A DNA stretch of 64,000 nucleotides from JAIBJN01 sp963842305 (GCA_963842305.1 CAWJFW010000008.1:124001-188000), one strand, 5' to 3'; numbered from the stretch's first letter, positions 35,173 through 44,116 are shown. Notes: generated by a model from the sequence alone, not told the origin. A program made the numbers and translations.

Positions 35173-36024
35173 ATGACGACCGAGACGCCAGCCGCCTTCC
35201 TGACGGACAACTACGAGATCGCGGAGGCGATCGCGCCGTCGTGGGAGCGCCGGCGAGAGGACATCGAGAACGTTTGCACGCCCATCCGTGACTGGATGGT
35301 CACGGAGGTTCGGCCAAGCGAGGGGGACACGGTGCTGGAGCTCGCCGCCGGCGTGGGCGAGACGGGCTTCCAGGCGGCTGCGACCATCGGCGAGCGTGGC
35401 CGGCTGATCACGACCGACTTCTCGCCGGCGATGGTCGACGCCGCCCGCCGTCGCGGCACCGAGCTCGGTGTGAAGAACGTCGAGTACAAGGTCACGGACG
35501 CCGAACGCATCGATCTCGACGCCGACTCGGTCGACGGGGTGCTGTGCCGGTTCGGATACATGCTCATGGCGGATCCGGCCACAGCGCTCGCCGAGACCCG
35601 CCGCGTCCTGCGCTCGGGCGGGCGGCTGGCGCTTGCAAGCTGGGGAGCCCCCGAGCGCAACCCCTTCTTCGGACTCATCGGGATGAGCCTCGGCCTGCGC
35701 GGTCACATCCCGCCGCTCGAGCCCCCGCCCGCCCCGGGGCCCTTCAGCATGGCGAGCCCGGAACGCACCACCGCGCTCCTCGAAGGTGCCGGCTTCAGCG
35801 AAGTTCGCACCGAGGAGGTCCCAGTTCGCTTCGTCCTGCCGGACGTGGACGGGTATCTCAGCCTGATCGCGGACACCGCCGGTCCGGTCGCGCTCGTGAT
35901 GCGGGCGCTGTCCGAAGCCGAGCGTGCCGCAGTCAAAAATGACGTCGAGGACGCCCTTCCGCGCTTCGCGGTCGAAGATCGCTACGAGCTGCCCGGCGTG
36001 GCTCTCTGCGCGGCGGCGAGCTAG
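35173..36024 (+). CDS. class I SAM-dependent methyltransferase
   Basis: 283 aa. Motif I VLELAAGVGETGFQAA, acidic TTDFSPAMVDAA, motif near DSVDGVLCRFGYMLM and the post-motif LRSGGRLALASW. AAGGAGG lies 5 bases before the ATG. UbiE/Coq5-like. Its TAG shares CTAG with the stop of the convergent FAD-GcvT gene. The methyl acceptor is not evident. Its neighbour demethylates an N-methyl amine, so a link to choline/betaine metabolism is possible but unproven. Confidence 0.88.
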   Translation: MTTETPAAFLTDNYEIAEAIAPSWERRREDIENVCTPIRDWMVTEVRPSEGDTVLELAAGVGETGFQAAATIGERGRLITTDFSPAMVDAARRRGTELGVKNVEYKVTDAERIDLDADSVDGVLCRFGYMLMADPATALAETRRVLRSGGRLALASWGAPERNPFFGLIGMSLGLRGHIPPLEPPPAPGPFSMASPERTTALLEGAGFSEVRTEEVPVRFVLPDVDGYLSLIADTAGPVALVMRALSEAERAAVKNDVEDALPRFAVEDRYELPGVALCAAAS

Positions 36025-38441
36025 GCCAGAATGCGTTCGTTCGCCGGATCGACGAGGGCGTCGTCAGCGACGACGGCGCCCACCGGCTCTCCGAGCACCT
36101 CGACCTCGAGCTCCGCGCCGGGCTCGACGTCCGCGGGAAGGTATGCCAACCCGATGTTGCGGGCGACCGTGAAGCCATAGCCCGCGCTCCGTAGCCGGCC
36201 GACGACCTCGCCCGTCGCGCGCACCGCTTCGCCCCCGTAGACCGGCAGGTACTCGGCCCCTCCGACGAGCAGCGTGCGCAGCCGCCGCGACGGGCGCTCG
36301 CCCGCCTCCGCGAGCGCGCGGCGACCGTTGAACTCACCCTTGTCGAGCGCGACGCAGAAGCCAAGCCCGGCCTCGTAGGGCGTGTCCCCGGCGGTCAAGT
36401 CGGTGCCGAAGTAGCGGTAGCCCTTTTCCAGCCGGAGCGAATCGAGCACGCGATAGCCGCCGGGCTCGATCCCGTGTGGCTCGCCGGCCGCGAGCAGCCG
36501 GTCCCACACCTGAACGGCCCAGTCCGGCGGGACGTAGAGCTCGAACCCGAGCTCGCCCACGTACGTGATCCGCTGTGCGAGCACCTCGGACCCGCCGATC
36601 CGGATCGTCCGCGCGGCGCGAAACGGCAACGCCCGGCCGCCGACGTCGTCCTCGGCGACTGCTGCGAGCACGTCCCGGGCGTGCGGGCCCCAGAGCCCGA
36701 TGACCGCGAGCTGCTCCGAGACGTCGCGGAGCTCGACCTCGCCGTCATCCTCGCGAAGGTTGAGCCGGAGCCAGCCCAGGTCCGAATCGATCGTTCCGGC
36801 GCCGGTGACGACACGGAAGCGCGAGTCGTCGAGCCGCGTGACGGTCAGATCCGATGCGATCCCGCCCCGCTCGTTCAGGAACTGCGTGTAAACCACGCTG
36901 CCCACCGGCCGGTCGATGCGGTTGTCGGCAACCCGCTCGAGCAAGGCCAGCGCGCCCGGGCCGCAGACCTCGATCTTCCCGAACGAGGTCATGTCGATGA
37001 TCCCGACGCGCTCACGGAAGGCCTCGTGCTCGACCCGGAGCCGATCGAACCAGGGCGGCTTCGTGAATCCGAATGCCCGCTGGTCGGCGCCGGCCCTCCT
37101 GCTCTTCCCCGGCTCGAAGAGATCCGCACGCTCCCACCCGTTCTTCGTCCCGAAGACCGCCCCGAGGTCCTGAAGCCGGCCGTGGAGGGGAGAGAGCCGC
37201 TTCGGCCGGCCCCACTCGTCGACATCGAAGGGGTAGCGAAGGCGGTAGTAGTAGCGGTAGACCTCGCGGGCAGTCTCCTGGGCGAAGCGCGGATCGCGGT
37301 ACGGAGCGCCGAAGCGCCACGCCCGGTAGCCGGTCACGTCGAGCTCGGTCTCGCCGTCGCTGATCCACTCGGCAACCGTCTTGCCGATGCCGCCGGCCCC
37401 GCCGAAGCCGTTGAGGGAGAGACCGGCGGCCGTCCAGAACCCCGGCACCCCGGGCATCGGCCCGAGGAGCGGATTCCCGTCCGGGGTCATGGCGTCGGGA
37501 TGACAGATGAGGGCGACGACGCCCGCGTCGCGAAGAAAGGGGAAGCGCCGTACCGCGCCGTCCATGAGCTGCGCGAAGCGCTCGTGATCCGGTGGAACCG
37601 TCGCGGCGGCGTGATCCCAAGGGACTCCGTCCGCCCAACGCGCAACCGGGTTCGGCTCGTAGCCGCCGAAGAGGATCCCTCCGGCTTCGGACTTGCCGTA
37701 GACGAGGTTGTCGAGATCCCGGAAGCACGGCATCTCGCGCGGCAGCTCGTGCCCATCCACTGCGGCGAGAGCGACATGCTGGTGGTCGACCGGCACCGAG
37801 GGCGTGAACGCTCCGACCATCGCCGCGACCTGCGGTGCCCAGATCCCGCAGGCGTTGACGACCAGCTCCGTCTCGATCGGGCCGATGTCGGTCTCGACGG
37901 CCGTCACCTCGTGCGACGGCCCGAGGCGGATCCCGGTGACTCGACGTCCGGTCTCGATCCGGACGCCGAGCTCCCGCGCGGCGCTCGCAAGCGCGTGTGT
38001 CGCGATGTGGGGGTCGACCGAACCGTCGCCTTCGATCCAGACCGCCCCGTAGAGGGACTCGCGCGTCGCCGCCGGCAGCAGGCGGACAACCTCGTCCGGC
38101 GAGAGCACATGGACGTCGAGCCCGATCCCGCGGGCCCGGCTCGCACCGCGCTCGAGCTCCTCGAGGCTCTCGGGGCTCGATGCGATGCGGAGGCTTCCGA
38201 CGCTGTCGAAGACGCCGAGCTCGTGGTAGAGCTCGACGCTGTACCGGCGGAACCGCATCATCGTTGGCGACGGGTTGAACTGGGTGACGAGGCCGGCCGC
38301 ATGGCAGGTCGAGCCGCTGGTCAGCTCGTCCTTCTCGACCAGGAGCACGTCGTGCGCCCCGGCCTTCGCGAGGTGGTACGCGACGCTGCACCCGGTGATT
38401 CCACCGCCGATCACGACGTTCGCGGCACGCTCGCTCGTCAC
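36021..38441 (-). CDS. dimethylglycine/sarcosine dehydrogenase-like FAD-GcvT fusion enzyme
   Basis: 806 aa. N-terminal FAD fold VVIGGGITGCSVAYHLAKAG, the flavin-attachment region around GSTCHAAGL, and a DAO-type domain to about residue 390. The C-terminal half is a GcvT (aminomethyltransferase) domain that passes the methyl group to tetrahydrofolate (RVGIIDMTSFGKIEV, AGLGFCVALDKGEFNGR). GTG at 38441 follows GAGGGGAG; the frame is open much further, but the FAD strand sits at the very N-terminus from this start. Divergent by 36 bases from a choline-kinase-like gene. Probably oxidative N-demethylation of dimethylglycine, sarcosine or a similar amine. Confidence 0.9.
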   Translation of the reverse strand: MTSERAANVVIGGGITGCSVAYHLAKAGAHDVLLVEKDELTSGSTCHAAGLVTQFNPSPTMMRFRRYSVELYHELGVFDSVGSLRIASSPESLEELERGASRARGIGLDVHVLSPDEVVRLLPAATRESLYGAVWIEGDGSVDPHIATHALASAARELGVRIETGRRVTGIRLGPSHEVTAVETDIGPIETELVVNACGIWAPQVAAMVGAFTPSVPVDHQHVALAAVDGHELPREMPCFRDLDNLVYGKSEAGGILFGGYEPNPVARWADGVPWDHAAATVPPDHERFAQLMDGAVRRFPFLRDAGVVALICHPDAMTPDGNPLLGPMPGVPGFWTAAGLSLNGFGGAGGIGKTVAEWISDGETELDVTGYRAWRFGAPYRDPRFAQETAREVYRYYYRLRYPFDVDEWGRPKRLSPLHGRLQDLGAVFGTKNGWERADLFEPGKSRRAGADQRAFGFTKPPWFDRLRVEHEAFRERVGIIDMTSFGKIEVCGPGALALLERVADNRIDRPVGSVVYTQFLNERGGIASDLTVTRLDDSRFRVVTGAGTIDSDLGWLRLNLREDDGEVELRDVSEQLAVIGLWGPHARDVLAAVAEDDVGGRALPFRAARTIRIGGSEVLAQRITYVGELGFELYVPPDWAVQVWDRLLAAGEPHGIEPGGYRVLDSLRLEKGYRYFGTDLTAGDTPYEAGLGFCVALDKGEFNGRRALAEAGERPSRRLRTLLVGGAEYLPVYGGEAVRATGEVVGRLRSAGYGFTVARNIGLAYLPADVEPGAELEVEVLGEPVGAVVADDALVDPANERILA

Positions 38442-38477
38442 ACGCGGCTCCCCTCTGTGCGATAGAAACTCGGACGC

Positions 38478-39389
38478 ATGAGCGTAGACGGAACTCTCGA
38501 ACGCGTCCTCGCCAAGGTGCCCGAGCTCTCCGACCCCACCGAAGTGGCGGAACTCCCGGGCGGCCTCACGAACACGAACTACAAGATCACGACTGGATCC
38601 GGCGCCTACGTCGTCAGGGTTTCCGCCAAGGACGCCGGCCTGCTCGCGATCGACCGGGAGAACGAGTACCTGAACACCGTGGCGGCCGCGGACGCCGGCG
38701 TAGGCGCTCCGGTGACCGCATACCTCCCCGAGGAGAACGTGCTCGTCCTCGAGTTCATCGTCGGGCAGACGCAGAGCCCCGAGGACCTTCGCCGCGGCGA
38801 CAAGCTGGAACAAATCGCCGCTGCATGCCGGCGGCTCCACGGCGCCCGTCGTTTCCGCGACGACTTCAACATGTTCCGGATCCAGGCGCGTTACCTGGAG
38901 ATCGTCCGAGAGCGGGGGTTCCGGCTACCCGACCGCTACCTCGAGTTCGAGCCGCAGGTACACGCGATCGAGGCGGCCATGGCCGTCCGCAACGAGGGAA
39001 CGGTTCCGTGCAACAACGACCTCCTGGCCGAGAACTTCATCGACGTCGGCAGCGAGTTCATGCTCATCGACTACGAGTACTCGGGCAACAACGACGCCTG
39101 TTTCGAGCTCGGCAATGTCTGGAGCGAGTCGAACCTCGCCCTCGCGCAGCTCGACGAGCTCGTCGACCACTACTACGGCCGGCCGCTCCGCAACAAGGTC
39201 GCTCGTGCCCGGCTGTGGGGCCTCATGTCGAAGTACGGCTGGACGCTCTGGGCATCGATCCAGGACGGCGTCTCCGAGATCGACTTCGATTTCTGGGAAT
39301 GGGGCATGGAGAAGTACGACCGGGCCGTCCTCGAGTTCGACGGCCCCGACTTCGCGCGCCTGCTCGAGGACGTCACGCGCGAAGACTGA
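38478..39389 (+). CDS. choline kinase-like phosphotransferase
   Basis: 303 aa, APH/ChoK/LicA fold. GGLTNTNYKI (ATP loop), YVVRV strand, the Brenner-like loop VPCNNDLLAENFI where His-x-Asp is CNND, and LIDYEYSG (metal-binding Asp). The usual catalytic His position is Cys/Asn here, as in some choline/ethanolamine kinases. Divergent from the dimethylglycine-dehydrogenase-like gene, so a choline-related substrate is likely. Confidence 0.85.
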   Translation: MSVDGTLERVLAKVPELSDPTEVAELPGGLTNTNYKITTGSGAYVVRVSAKDAGLLAIDRENEYLNTVAAADAGVGAPVTAYLPEENVLVLEFIVGQTQSPEDLRRGDKLEQIAAACRRLHGARRFRDDFNMFRIQARYLEIVRERGFRLPDRYLEFEPQVHAIEAAMAVRNEGTVPCNNDLLAENFIDVGSEFMLIDYEYSGNNDACFELGNVWSESNLALAQLDELVDHYYGRPLRNKVARARLWGLMSKYGWTLWASIQDGVSEIDFDFWEWGMEKYDRAVLEFDGPDFARLLEDVTRED

Positions 39390-39410
39390 GCCGGACGGAA
39401 CTGCGGCTCA
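39387..39410. terminator. weak hairpin after the choline-kinase-like gene
   Basis: TGAGCCG (including the stop codon) pairs with CGGCTCA across a 10-base loop. A short stem, so weak. Confidence 0.4.
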
Positions 39411-39518
39411 AGGTGGCCGCCGTACCTGCCGATGCCTCCCCGCGATGGGGAAGTCGGGGCTGGGCTGTTGCGGGAGTCGATCCGATTTCCAATGTTCTGG
39501 GTCGACAAAGGAGATGGA

Positions 39519-40253
39519 ATGACGATGAAGAGGCGACTCGCCGTTGCCGCAGCAGGCATCTCGCTCCTCGCAGTGAGCGCAAGTGCCTTCGCGATGGGCA
39601 GCTGGTTCGACGTGCGGGCGGGAGAGTTCGACCCGCTGAGGACGCACCTGGTGAAGGGGACCTGGGTCAACGGAATCGGGTGCCCCACGGATGCTCGCAC
39701 GGCAACCTTCGCCGGCGACGACCTCGTGGAAGGGCCGCACTACACCGACCCCGCCTGCCCGACCGGCGACACCGGTGACCGGCAGGTGCGCGGCCTCCTG
39801 CTCGCCAAGACCGGGCCGACGTCGAACGTCGCCGCTGCGGTCGCAGAGATCAAGGGCGTGCGCGGAAAGACGCTGTCCGAGCTCGGATACGACATCCGCA
39901 AGCCCGCCGGCGCCTCCGACAATCGTGGCTCCCACTGCGGCGCCGGCGCCCCGCGCTTCAACGTCGAGACCGCCGACGGCAGCCTTTACTTCGTCGGCTG
40001 CAACTCGCCGTCTGCGGACGTGGCGACCGTCGGCGACGGCTGGATCCGGCTCCGCTGGGGTGGGTCTTCGCCGCTGATGGCCTTCGGCAGCAGCGGCCTC
40101 GTCGACATCAAGGGGATGAGCGTGAAGTCGATCTCCATCGTGTTCGACGAGGGCCAGGACACCGGCCCGGACAACTTCGGCCTGGCTGTGCTCGACAACA
40201 TCGACGTGAACGGTCGCCTTCTCGGAACCGGTCGCGTCGCCGCCGGAAAGTAG
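39519..40253 (+). CDS. secreted protein of unknown function
   Basis: 244 aa. Signal peptide with basic MTMKRR and a core ending near SASAFA. The mature part contains four cysteines (in CPTDAR, ACPTGD, HCGAGAP, VGCNSP), repeated Gly/Asp loops and the C-terminal GPDNFGLAVLDNIDVNGR. The last segment resembles the closing strand of bacterial jelly-roll domains. AAAGGAGA lies 4 bases before ATG 39519; ATG 39525 is an alternative. A terminator follows. Confidence 0.75.
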   Translation: MTMKRRLAVAAAGISLLAVSASAFAMGSWFDVRAGEFDPLRTHLVKGTWVNGIGCPTDARTATFAGDDLVEGPHYTDPACPTGDTGDRQVRGLLLAKTGPTSNVAAAVAEIKGVRGKTLSELGYDIRKPAGASDNRGSHCGAGAPRFNVETADGSLYFVGCNSPSADVATVGDGWIRLRWGGSSPLMAFGSSGLVDIKGMSVKSISIVFDEGQDTGPDNFGLAVLDNIDVNGRLLGTGRVAAGK

Positions 40254-40270
40254 TCCGGCACCTCCTCGCA

Positions 40271-40302
40271 GGGCGGCCGGCTCCTCGCGGAGCCGGCCGC
40301 CC
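40271..40302. terminator. intrinsic terminator
   Basis: Perfect 14-base stem (40271-40284 with 40289-40302) with TCGC loop, between convergent genes, so probably acting for both. Confidence 0.8.
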
Positions 40303-40310
40303 TCACCCCC

Positions 40311-40925
40311 TCATCGCGAGAAGGCTGCTCGGCCGGCGGCCTCCACAGGCGGCGAGGCCGCTCGGCGGCGGTGGGCGATGACCGCAGCGATGCCGCCGTT
40401 CGCGACGGCGAAGTACGCCGGGTAGAGGAGGAGGCTCGCGTCCAATGCTCCCACCGCAACCGCGCTGAGGAGGCCGGCGACACTCGCGAGCACGAACGTG
40501 GAAAGCGTTTCGGACCACGGGTGGCGCCAGGTCTTGGGGAGCATGAGCGCGACGCCGGCCGCGTCCGCGGCGACCACGAAGGTCGTCGCCACGACAGGTT
40601 CGTCGGAGAGCGCCCAGCCGAGGATGCCGAGGGCGGCGACGCCGATGAGCGAGAGGTCGACGATGCCCACGCCGCCGGTCCCGAACGGCAGGGAGAGTAC
40701 AAGGATGAGTGTCATCGAGAGCGTCTGCACTCCGACCATGGCCAGGCTCCAGCTCGCGCCATCGGCGAGTTGCGATGCGAACGCCGTGGCGCCGAGGGCG
40801 CTCCAGATCAACCACGTGCCTCGGTGCGGTCGGGTGCGGCCGCGCAGGATGTCCCGCACGTACGGAACGGGATCGATGAGCGAGAGGAACCCGGCGGCGA
40901 TGCCCGGCAGGGCGAGCAGGGTCAT
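40311..40925 (-). CDS. polytopic membrane protein, PQ-loop-like
   Basis: 204 aa with about six hydrophobic helices. The N-terminal part (SLIDPVPYVRDILRG, RPHRGTWLIWSALGA) resembles PQ-loop/SemiSWEET-type repeats. A second similar segment (LPKTWRHPWSETLSTF) follows, hinting at an internal repeat. ATG at 40925 is chosen since translation from the far 5' end would run through the palindromic operator. Divergent from the TetR gene. Substrate unknown. Confidence 0.72.
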   Translation of the reverse strand: MTLLALPGIAAGFLSLIDPVPYVRDILRGRTRPHRGTWLIWSALGATAFASQLADGASWSLAMVGVQTLSMTLILVLSLPFGTGGVGIVDLSLIGVAALGILGWALSDEPVVATTFVVAADAAGVALMLPKTWRHPWSETLSTFVLASVAGLLSAVAVGALDASLLLYPAYFAVANGGIAAVIAHRRRAASPPVEAAGRAAFSR

Positions 40926-40977
40926 GTGGCCGCCGCTTCGTTCCAGACCGAGCCGAGCCCGATCCTGCTGCTGGAAA

Positions 40978-41015
40978 ATACGTACGGCACGTACGTAACT
41001 ACGTACCGTACGTAT
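40978..41015. promoter_or_regulatory. large TACGTACG-rich palindrome, probable TetR operator
   Basis: 38 bases built from four overlapping TACGTAC-type units arranged as an imperfect palindrome, between the divergent membrane protein (40925) and TetR gene (41047). TetR-family repressors commonly bind such sites in divergent promoters. Confidence 0.75.
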
Positions 41016-41046
41016 CTCCGGGCTTGCGGTCAACTAGACTCGGTCC

Positions 41047-41775
41047 ATGGCGCCTCGCCGGTCGCGACGCTCGACGCTCTCCAGACAGGACGCGCGCCGG
41101 CGCTACGTGGAGATGGGCGAACTCGCCGCCTTGGAGCAGATTCGGCGGGACGCCGAGCGGCCAGACCAGGCGTTGCCGGCCGTGGGTCCGTTCGCGCGGC
41201 TCGAAGCCGGTGCAGTCGCCGCCGAGGACGGCAAGACGCGCGGCGCGATCACGAACCTCTTCGGCAGCCAGGCGGCGTTTCAGGCCGAGACGATGGCCCG
41301 GACTCTCGACTCGGGGGACTGGATCGAGAGGGTCGAGCCCCCCGCTCCCGAACACTTTGCCTCCCCCGACAAGTGGCTGGACGCGTTGATGACCGGAGAG
41401 TCGGACCGCGGACCGAAACACGGCGCCCGCCCGGCAGTCCGCTACGGGTCGATCTGGGCGCTGTGGCTCAGCACCGTCCCGTACGGCCTCTGGAACAAGC
41501 GGATCGCCGCTAACAGCATGGACGAGTACGCGCACTCGCTCGCCCGCCTCGAGGCCGTGCTCCAGCGAGCGCTCGACCACTTCGGCCTGACCCTCCGGGA
41601 GGGAACCACCGTGGGCGACCTCGCCTTCGCGTTCGCGTGCGTGGTCGAGGGTGTGTGGCTCAACCAGTGCTTGACGACGCGGCACCCCGCCGAGCGATCG
41701 GAGCCGATTGCAACGGGCCTCCGTCGGTCGGGGCGACTCCTGTGGCTCGGAGCAACCGAACCCCGCATCAGGTGA
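41047..41775 (+). CDS. TetR-like transcriptional regulator
   Basis: 242 aa. N-terminal helices include AVAAEDGKTRGAITNLFGSQAAFQ, where the recognition helix KTRGAITNLFGS has TetR character. A helical ligand domain follows (YGSIWALWLSTVPYGLWNKR, FAFACVVEGVWLNQC). The N-terminus before the HTH is longer than usual. It lies behind the palindrome at 40978-41015 and likely represses itself and the membrane protein gene. Confidence 0.75.
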   Translation: MAPRRSRRSTLSRQDARRRYVEMGELAALEQIRRDAERPDQALPAVGPFARLEAGAVAAEDGKTRGAITNLFGSQAAFQAETMARTLDSGDWIERVEPPAPEHFASPDKWLDALMTGESDRGPKHGARPAVRYGSIWALWLSTVPYGLWNKRIAANSMDEYAHSLARLEAVLQRALDHFGLTLREGTTVGDLAFAFACVVEGVWLNQCLTTRHPAERSEPIATGLRRSGRLLWLGATEPRIR

Positions 41776-41781
41776 GCTTGC

Positions 41782-42165
41782 TCAGGACCAGAACTCGGCG
41801 CTGAAGGCCGGCAGCGCCTCGACCATCCACAACTCTTTGACCCGCCCGTCCTGGATCCGCGCCAGGAAGGCCGCAAAGTTGTGTAGGTCGAGACCCTTGC
41901 GACTGGCGTGGATCTCGACCATCGTCAAGACGCGCTCGGAGTCGATCTCGAGAACCTGCGTGACGTCGAGCCGTCCGTTTGCGGCCCGAAGGTCGGGCAG
42001 TCGCTCCAGGTAGCCGGCGCGGCCCTCAACCACGTCGACACCGCCGTCCCGAGAGGTGACGTAGGCGACGAGATCGTCCGCCAACACCGAGCCGACCGCA
42101 TCGAGATCCCCCTGTCCGTACGCCTCGAAAAACTGCCTGGCCAGCGGCCCCGGACGGGCGGACAT
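41782..42165 (-). CDS. SnoaL-like / NTF2-fold protein
   Basis: 127 aa, alpha+beta barrel of the NTF2/SnoaL type. ARQFFEAYGQGDLDAVGSVLADD, LDVTQVLEIDSERVLTMVEIHA and a Trp-containing end (ELWMVEALP). ATG at 42165 chosen over the longer frame, which would read through a tRNA fragment. Convergent with the TetR gene. Members are isomerases, cyclases or binding proteins; the ligand cannot be told. Confidence 0.78.
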   Translation of the reverse strand: MSARPGPLARQFFEAYGQGDLDAVGSVLADDLVAYVTSRDGGVDVVEGRAGYLERLPDLRAANGRLDVTQVLEIDSERVLTMVEIHASRKGLDLHNFAAFLARIQDGRVKELWMVEALPAFSAEFWS

Positions 42166-42226
42166 GAGGCGAATCCTATTCGGGGCCCCGGAACCGAGCG
42201 AGTCGGCGCATCCCACGACATCCGTG

Positions 42227-42267
42227 AAGCCGACGCTCGGACTCGAACCGAGGACCCCTTCATTACG
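42227..42267 (-). repeat. 3'-half copy of tRNA-Thr
   Basis: 41 bases identical to 44043-44083, i.e. the 3' half of the intact tRNA gene up to the anticodon-loop bases CGTA (tRNA sense). Beyond 42267 the tRNA similarity stops. It lies in the 308-base gap between 42166 and 42473, which holds no other feature I can see. Confidence 0.85.
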
Positions 42268-42473
42268 GTGGAGTCTCACGCGCCTACCGACAGCGGCTCC
42301 TCCAGGATCCCGACGCCGAGCCGTCTTCCTCTCCAGACGCGCGGAGAAGGAGTGTGAACGGCGCGCGCGTCTGAGCCCGCAGGAGCGGACGGCTCAGAGT
42401 TGCGCCGCCGTCGAGCGGAAGGGAGGAGGGTGTCGACGGCTCCGCGATCCGTCAGGCATACACTTTGGGAGAC

Positions 42474-42698
42474 ATGACGGCCGAGGAGGACATAGCGACG
42501 GTCGCTGAGCAGCTGGCCGCTCTCACTCACACGGTGGAAGAGATGGCGGGTGAGCTTAAAGAGGTTCGCGAGCGCGCTCAGAGCGAGCGAGACCGCGGGG
42601 ACACGCAGCAAGAGCGCATCGACCTCGCCGCGCGAGAACTAGCCGATGTCAGTGAGCGTCTGCAGGCCGCTGCGATCGCGCTCCGAGAGTCAATCTGA
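42474..42698 (+). CDS. small coiled-coil protein of unknown function
   Basis: 74 aa, almost wholly charged helix with heptad spacing (VAEQLAALTHTVEEMAGELK, ELADVSERLQAAAIALRES). ATG at 42474 has GGGAG only 2 bases upstream; a TTG at 42465 in frame is an alternative. It lies within the segment bounded by the partial and intact tRNA-Thr copies. Confidence 0.5.
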   Translation: MTAEEDIATVAEQLAALTHTVEEMAGELKEVRERAQSERDRGDTQQERIDLAARELADVSERLQAAAIALRESI

Positions 42699-42817
42699 CG
42701 GGCCCGTACGCGAGGCTCCAGCAGCATCGGCCAGAACGGCGAGCGAGGCGACCGCATGCAACATCTGTTCGTTACCTCGCAGGCCCCGTCGACGGTCGCC
42801 GCCGACACGCGAGTCCG

Positions 42818-42904
42818 GTGGCCGGGCTCGAGGCAACGGCGAGGAACCTCGAGCTCATCGAATGGAAGATCGAGGTCGACAAGGAAAGGCTGGGACGAAC
42901 ATGA
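42818..42904 (+). pseudogene. possible C-terminal remnant of a MerR-type regulator
   Basis: Frame reads VAGLEATARN, LELIEWKIEVDKERLGRT and a TGA that overlaps the aldo/keto reductase start (ATGA). A Leu-rich helix with EWKI resembles the dimerisation helix ending MerR regulators. No HTH precedes it. Low certainty. Confidence 0.3.
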
Positions 42905-43890
42905 AGCGGCGCAAGCTTCGAGATTTGGACGTATCCGCCATCGGTCTGGGGTGCATGGGGATGTCCGCCTTCTACGGCCCCACCGACGAGGACGAGGGTG
43001 TCAAGACGATCCAGCGCGCCCTCGAGCTGGGCGTCAACTTCATCGATACGGCGCAGCTCTACGGCCCGCTTACGAACGAGATCCTGGTCGGGCGCGCGAT
43101 CAAGGGCCAGCGCGACGAGTACGTGATCGCAACGAAGTTCAGTCGCCGAATGGACGACGTCGTCCCGGGTGACATGACCGGCGTCGGGCCGCAAGACGGC
43201 TCCGCCGCGCACGTGCGCAAGTCGATCGAGGGTTCACTCGAGCGGCTCAGGACCGACTACATCGACCTCTACTACCAGCACCGCGTCGATCCCAAGGTGC
43301 CCATCGAGGAAACCGTGGGAGCGATGGCGGAGCTGGTCACGGAGGGCAAGGTCCGCCACGTCGGCCTGAGCGAGGCGGCGCCGGAGACGATCCGCCGGGC
43401 GAACGCCGTCCACCCGATCACTGCGGTGCAGACGGAGTACTCGCTGTGGACCCGCGACCCGGAGGCCGAGGTGCTGCCGACCTGCCGCGAGCTCGGAATC
43501 GGATTCGTCCCGTACTCGCCGCTTGGACGCGGGTTCCTCGCCGGCCGGTTCACGTCGCCCGACGAGCTCGACGAGGACGACTTCCGCCGTCGCGGTCCGC
43601 GCTTCACCGGCGAGAACCTCGAGGCGAACCTCAAGCTCGCCGCGAAGGTCAAGGACATCGCCGCCGAGAAAGGGATAACGCCGGCGCAGCTTGCAATCGC
43701 GTGGGTGTTGGCACGAGGCGAGGACCTGGTCCCGATCCCAGGCACGAAGCGCCGCCTGTACCTCGAGCAGAACGCGGGCGCGACCGACGTCGAGCTGACG
43801 CGGGACGAGCTGACGCGCATCGATGCCGACCTTCCGAAGCCCGCCGGCGAGCGCTACGACGAGGCCGGGATGGCGAACGTGAACCTCTAG
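42901..43890 (+). CDS. aldo/keto reductase
   Basis: 329 aa, AKR13-like. Catalytic tetrad is visible: Asp in FIDTAQLYG, Tyr in the same loop, Lys in IATKFS and His in LYYQHRVD. The C-terminal NADPH-binding GTKRRLYLEQNAGA is present. LGCMGMSAFYGPTDE is the family opening. The Shine-Dalgarno site is weak. It lies in the segment between the partial and the intact tRNA-Thr, so it may have arrived by insertion. Confidence 0.9.
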   Translation: MKRRKLRDLDVSAIGLGCMGMSAFYGPTDEDEGVKTIQRALELGVNFIDTAQLYGPLTNEILVGRAIKGQRDEYVIATKFSRRMDDVVPGDMTGVGPQDGSAAHVRKSIEGSLERLRTDYIDLYYQHRVDPKVPIEETVGAMAELVTEGKVRHVGLSEAAPETIRRANAVHPITAVQTEYSLWTRDPEAEVLPTCRELGIGFVPYSPLGRGFLAGRFTSPDELDEDDFRRRGPRFTGENLEANLKLAAKVKDIAAEKGITPAQLAIAWVLARGEDLVPIPGTKRRLYLEQNAGATDVELTRDELTRIDADLPKPAGERYDEAGMANVNL

Positions 43891-43946
43891 GTCATTCAGC
43901 GGCTCCTCGCCCGGGGATCACTTCACCAACTGAGAAGGAGTCCCTG

Positions 43947-44105
43947 ATGTACCCGTTTGGTACCCGAAAGGCGGCCAGAGAGGTGCCAGAGCGGGTTGCG
44001 GAGGCTGCCCGATCCGACAAAACCCCCTGCAAATATGCAAGAAAGCCGACGCTCGGACTCGAACCGAGGACCCCTTCATTACGAGTGAAGTGCTCTACCA
44101 GCTGA
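43947..44105 (+). CDS. possible short ORF running into the tRNA gene
   Basis: 52 codons. ATG at 43947 is preceded by AAGGAG at ideal spacing (MYPFGTRKAAREVPERV..). The last 20 codons are the antisense of tRNA-Thr. It could be the 5' end of a gene cut by the insertion that placed the tRNA copy here. No family recognised. Confidence 0.25.
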   Translation: MYPFGTRKAAREVPERVAEAARSDKTPCKYARKPTLGLEPRTPSLRVKCSTS

Positions 44106-44116
44106 GCTACGTCGGC
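44044..44116 (-). tRNA. tRNA-Thr (anticodon CGT)
   Basis: 73 bases forming a full cloverleaf on the minus strand: 7-base acceptor stem GCCGACG/CGTCGGC, D-arm, anticodon stem CTTCA/TGAAG with loop CTCGTAA (anticodon CGT, reads ACG), 5-base variable loop, and T-arm with TTCGAGT. Discriminator T; CCA is not encoded. Confidence 0.95.

Noticed and set aside
33883..35706. 607-codon antisense frame across the HD-GYP and methyltransferase genes
   Set aside because: Spans two well-supported sense genes and shows no domain.
36474..38465. 663-codon open frame antisense to the FAD-GcvT enzyme
   Set aside because: Shadow frame with Arg/Asp-rich low-information protein; the sense strand has a complete enzyme.
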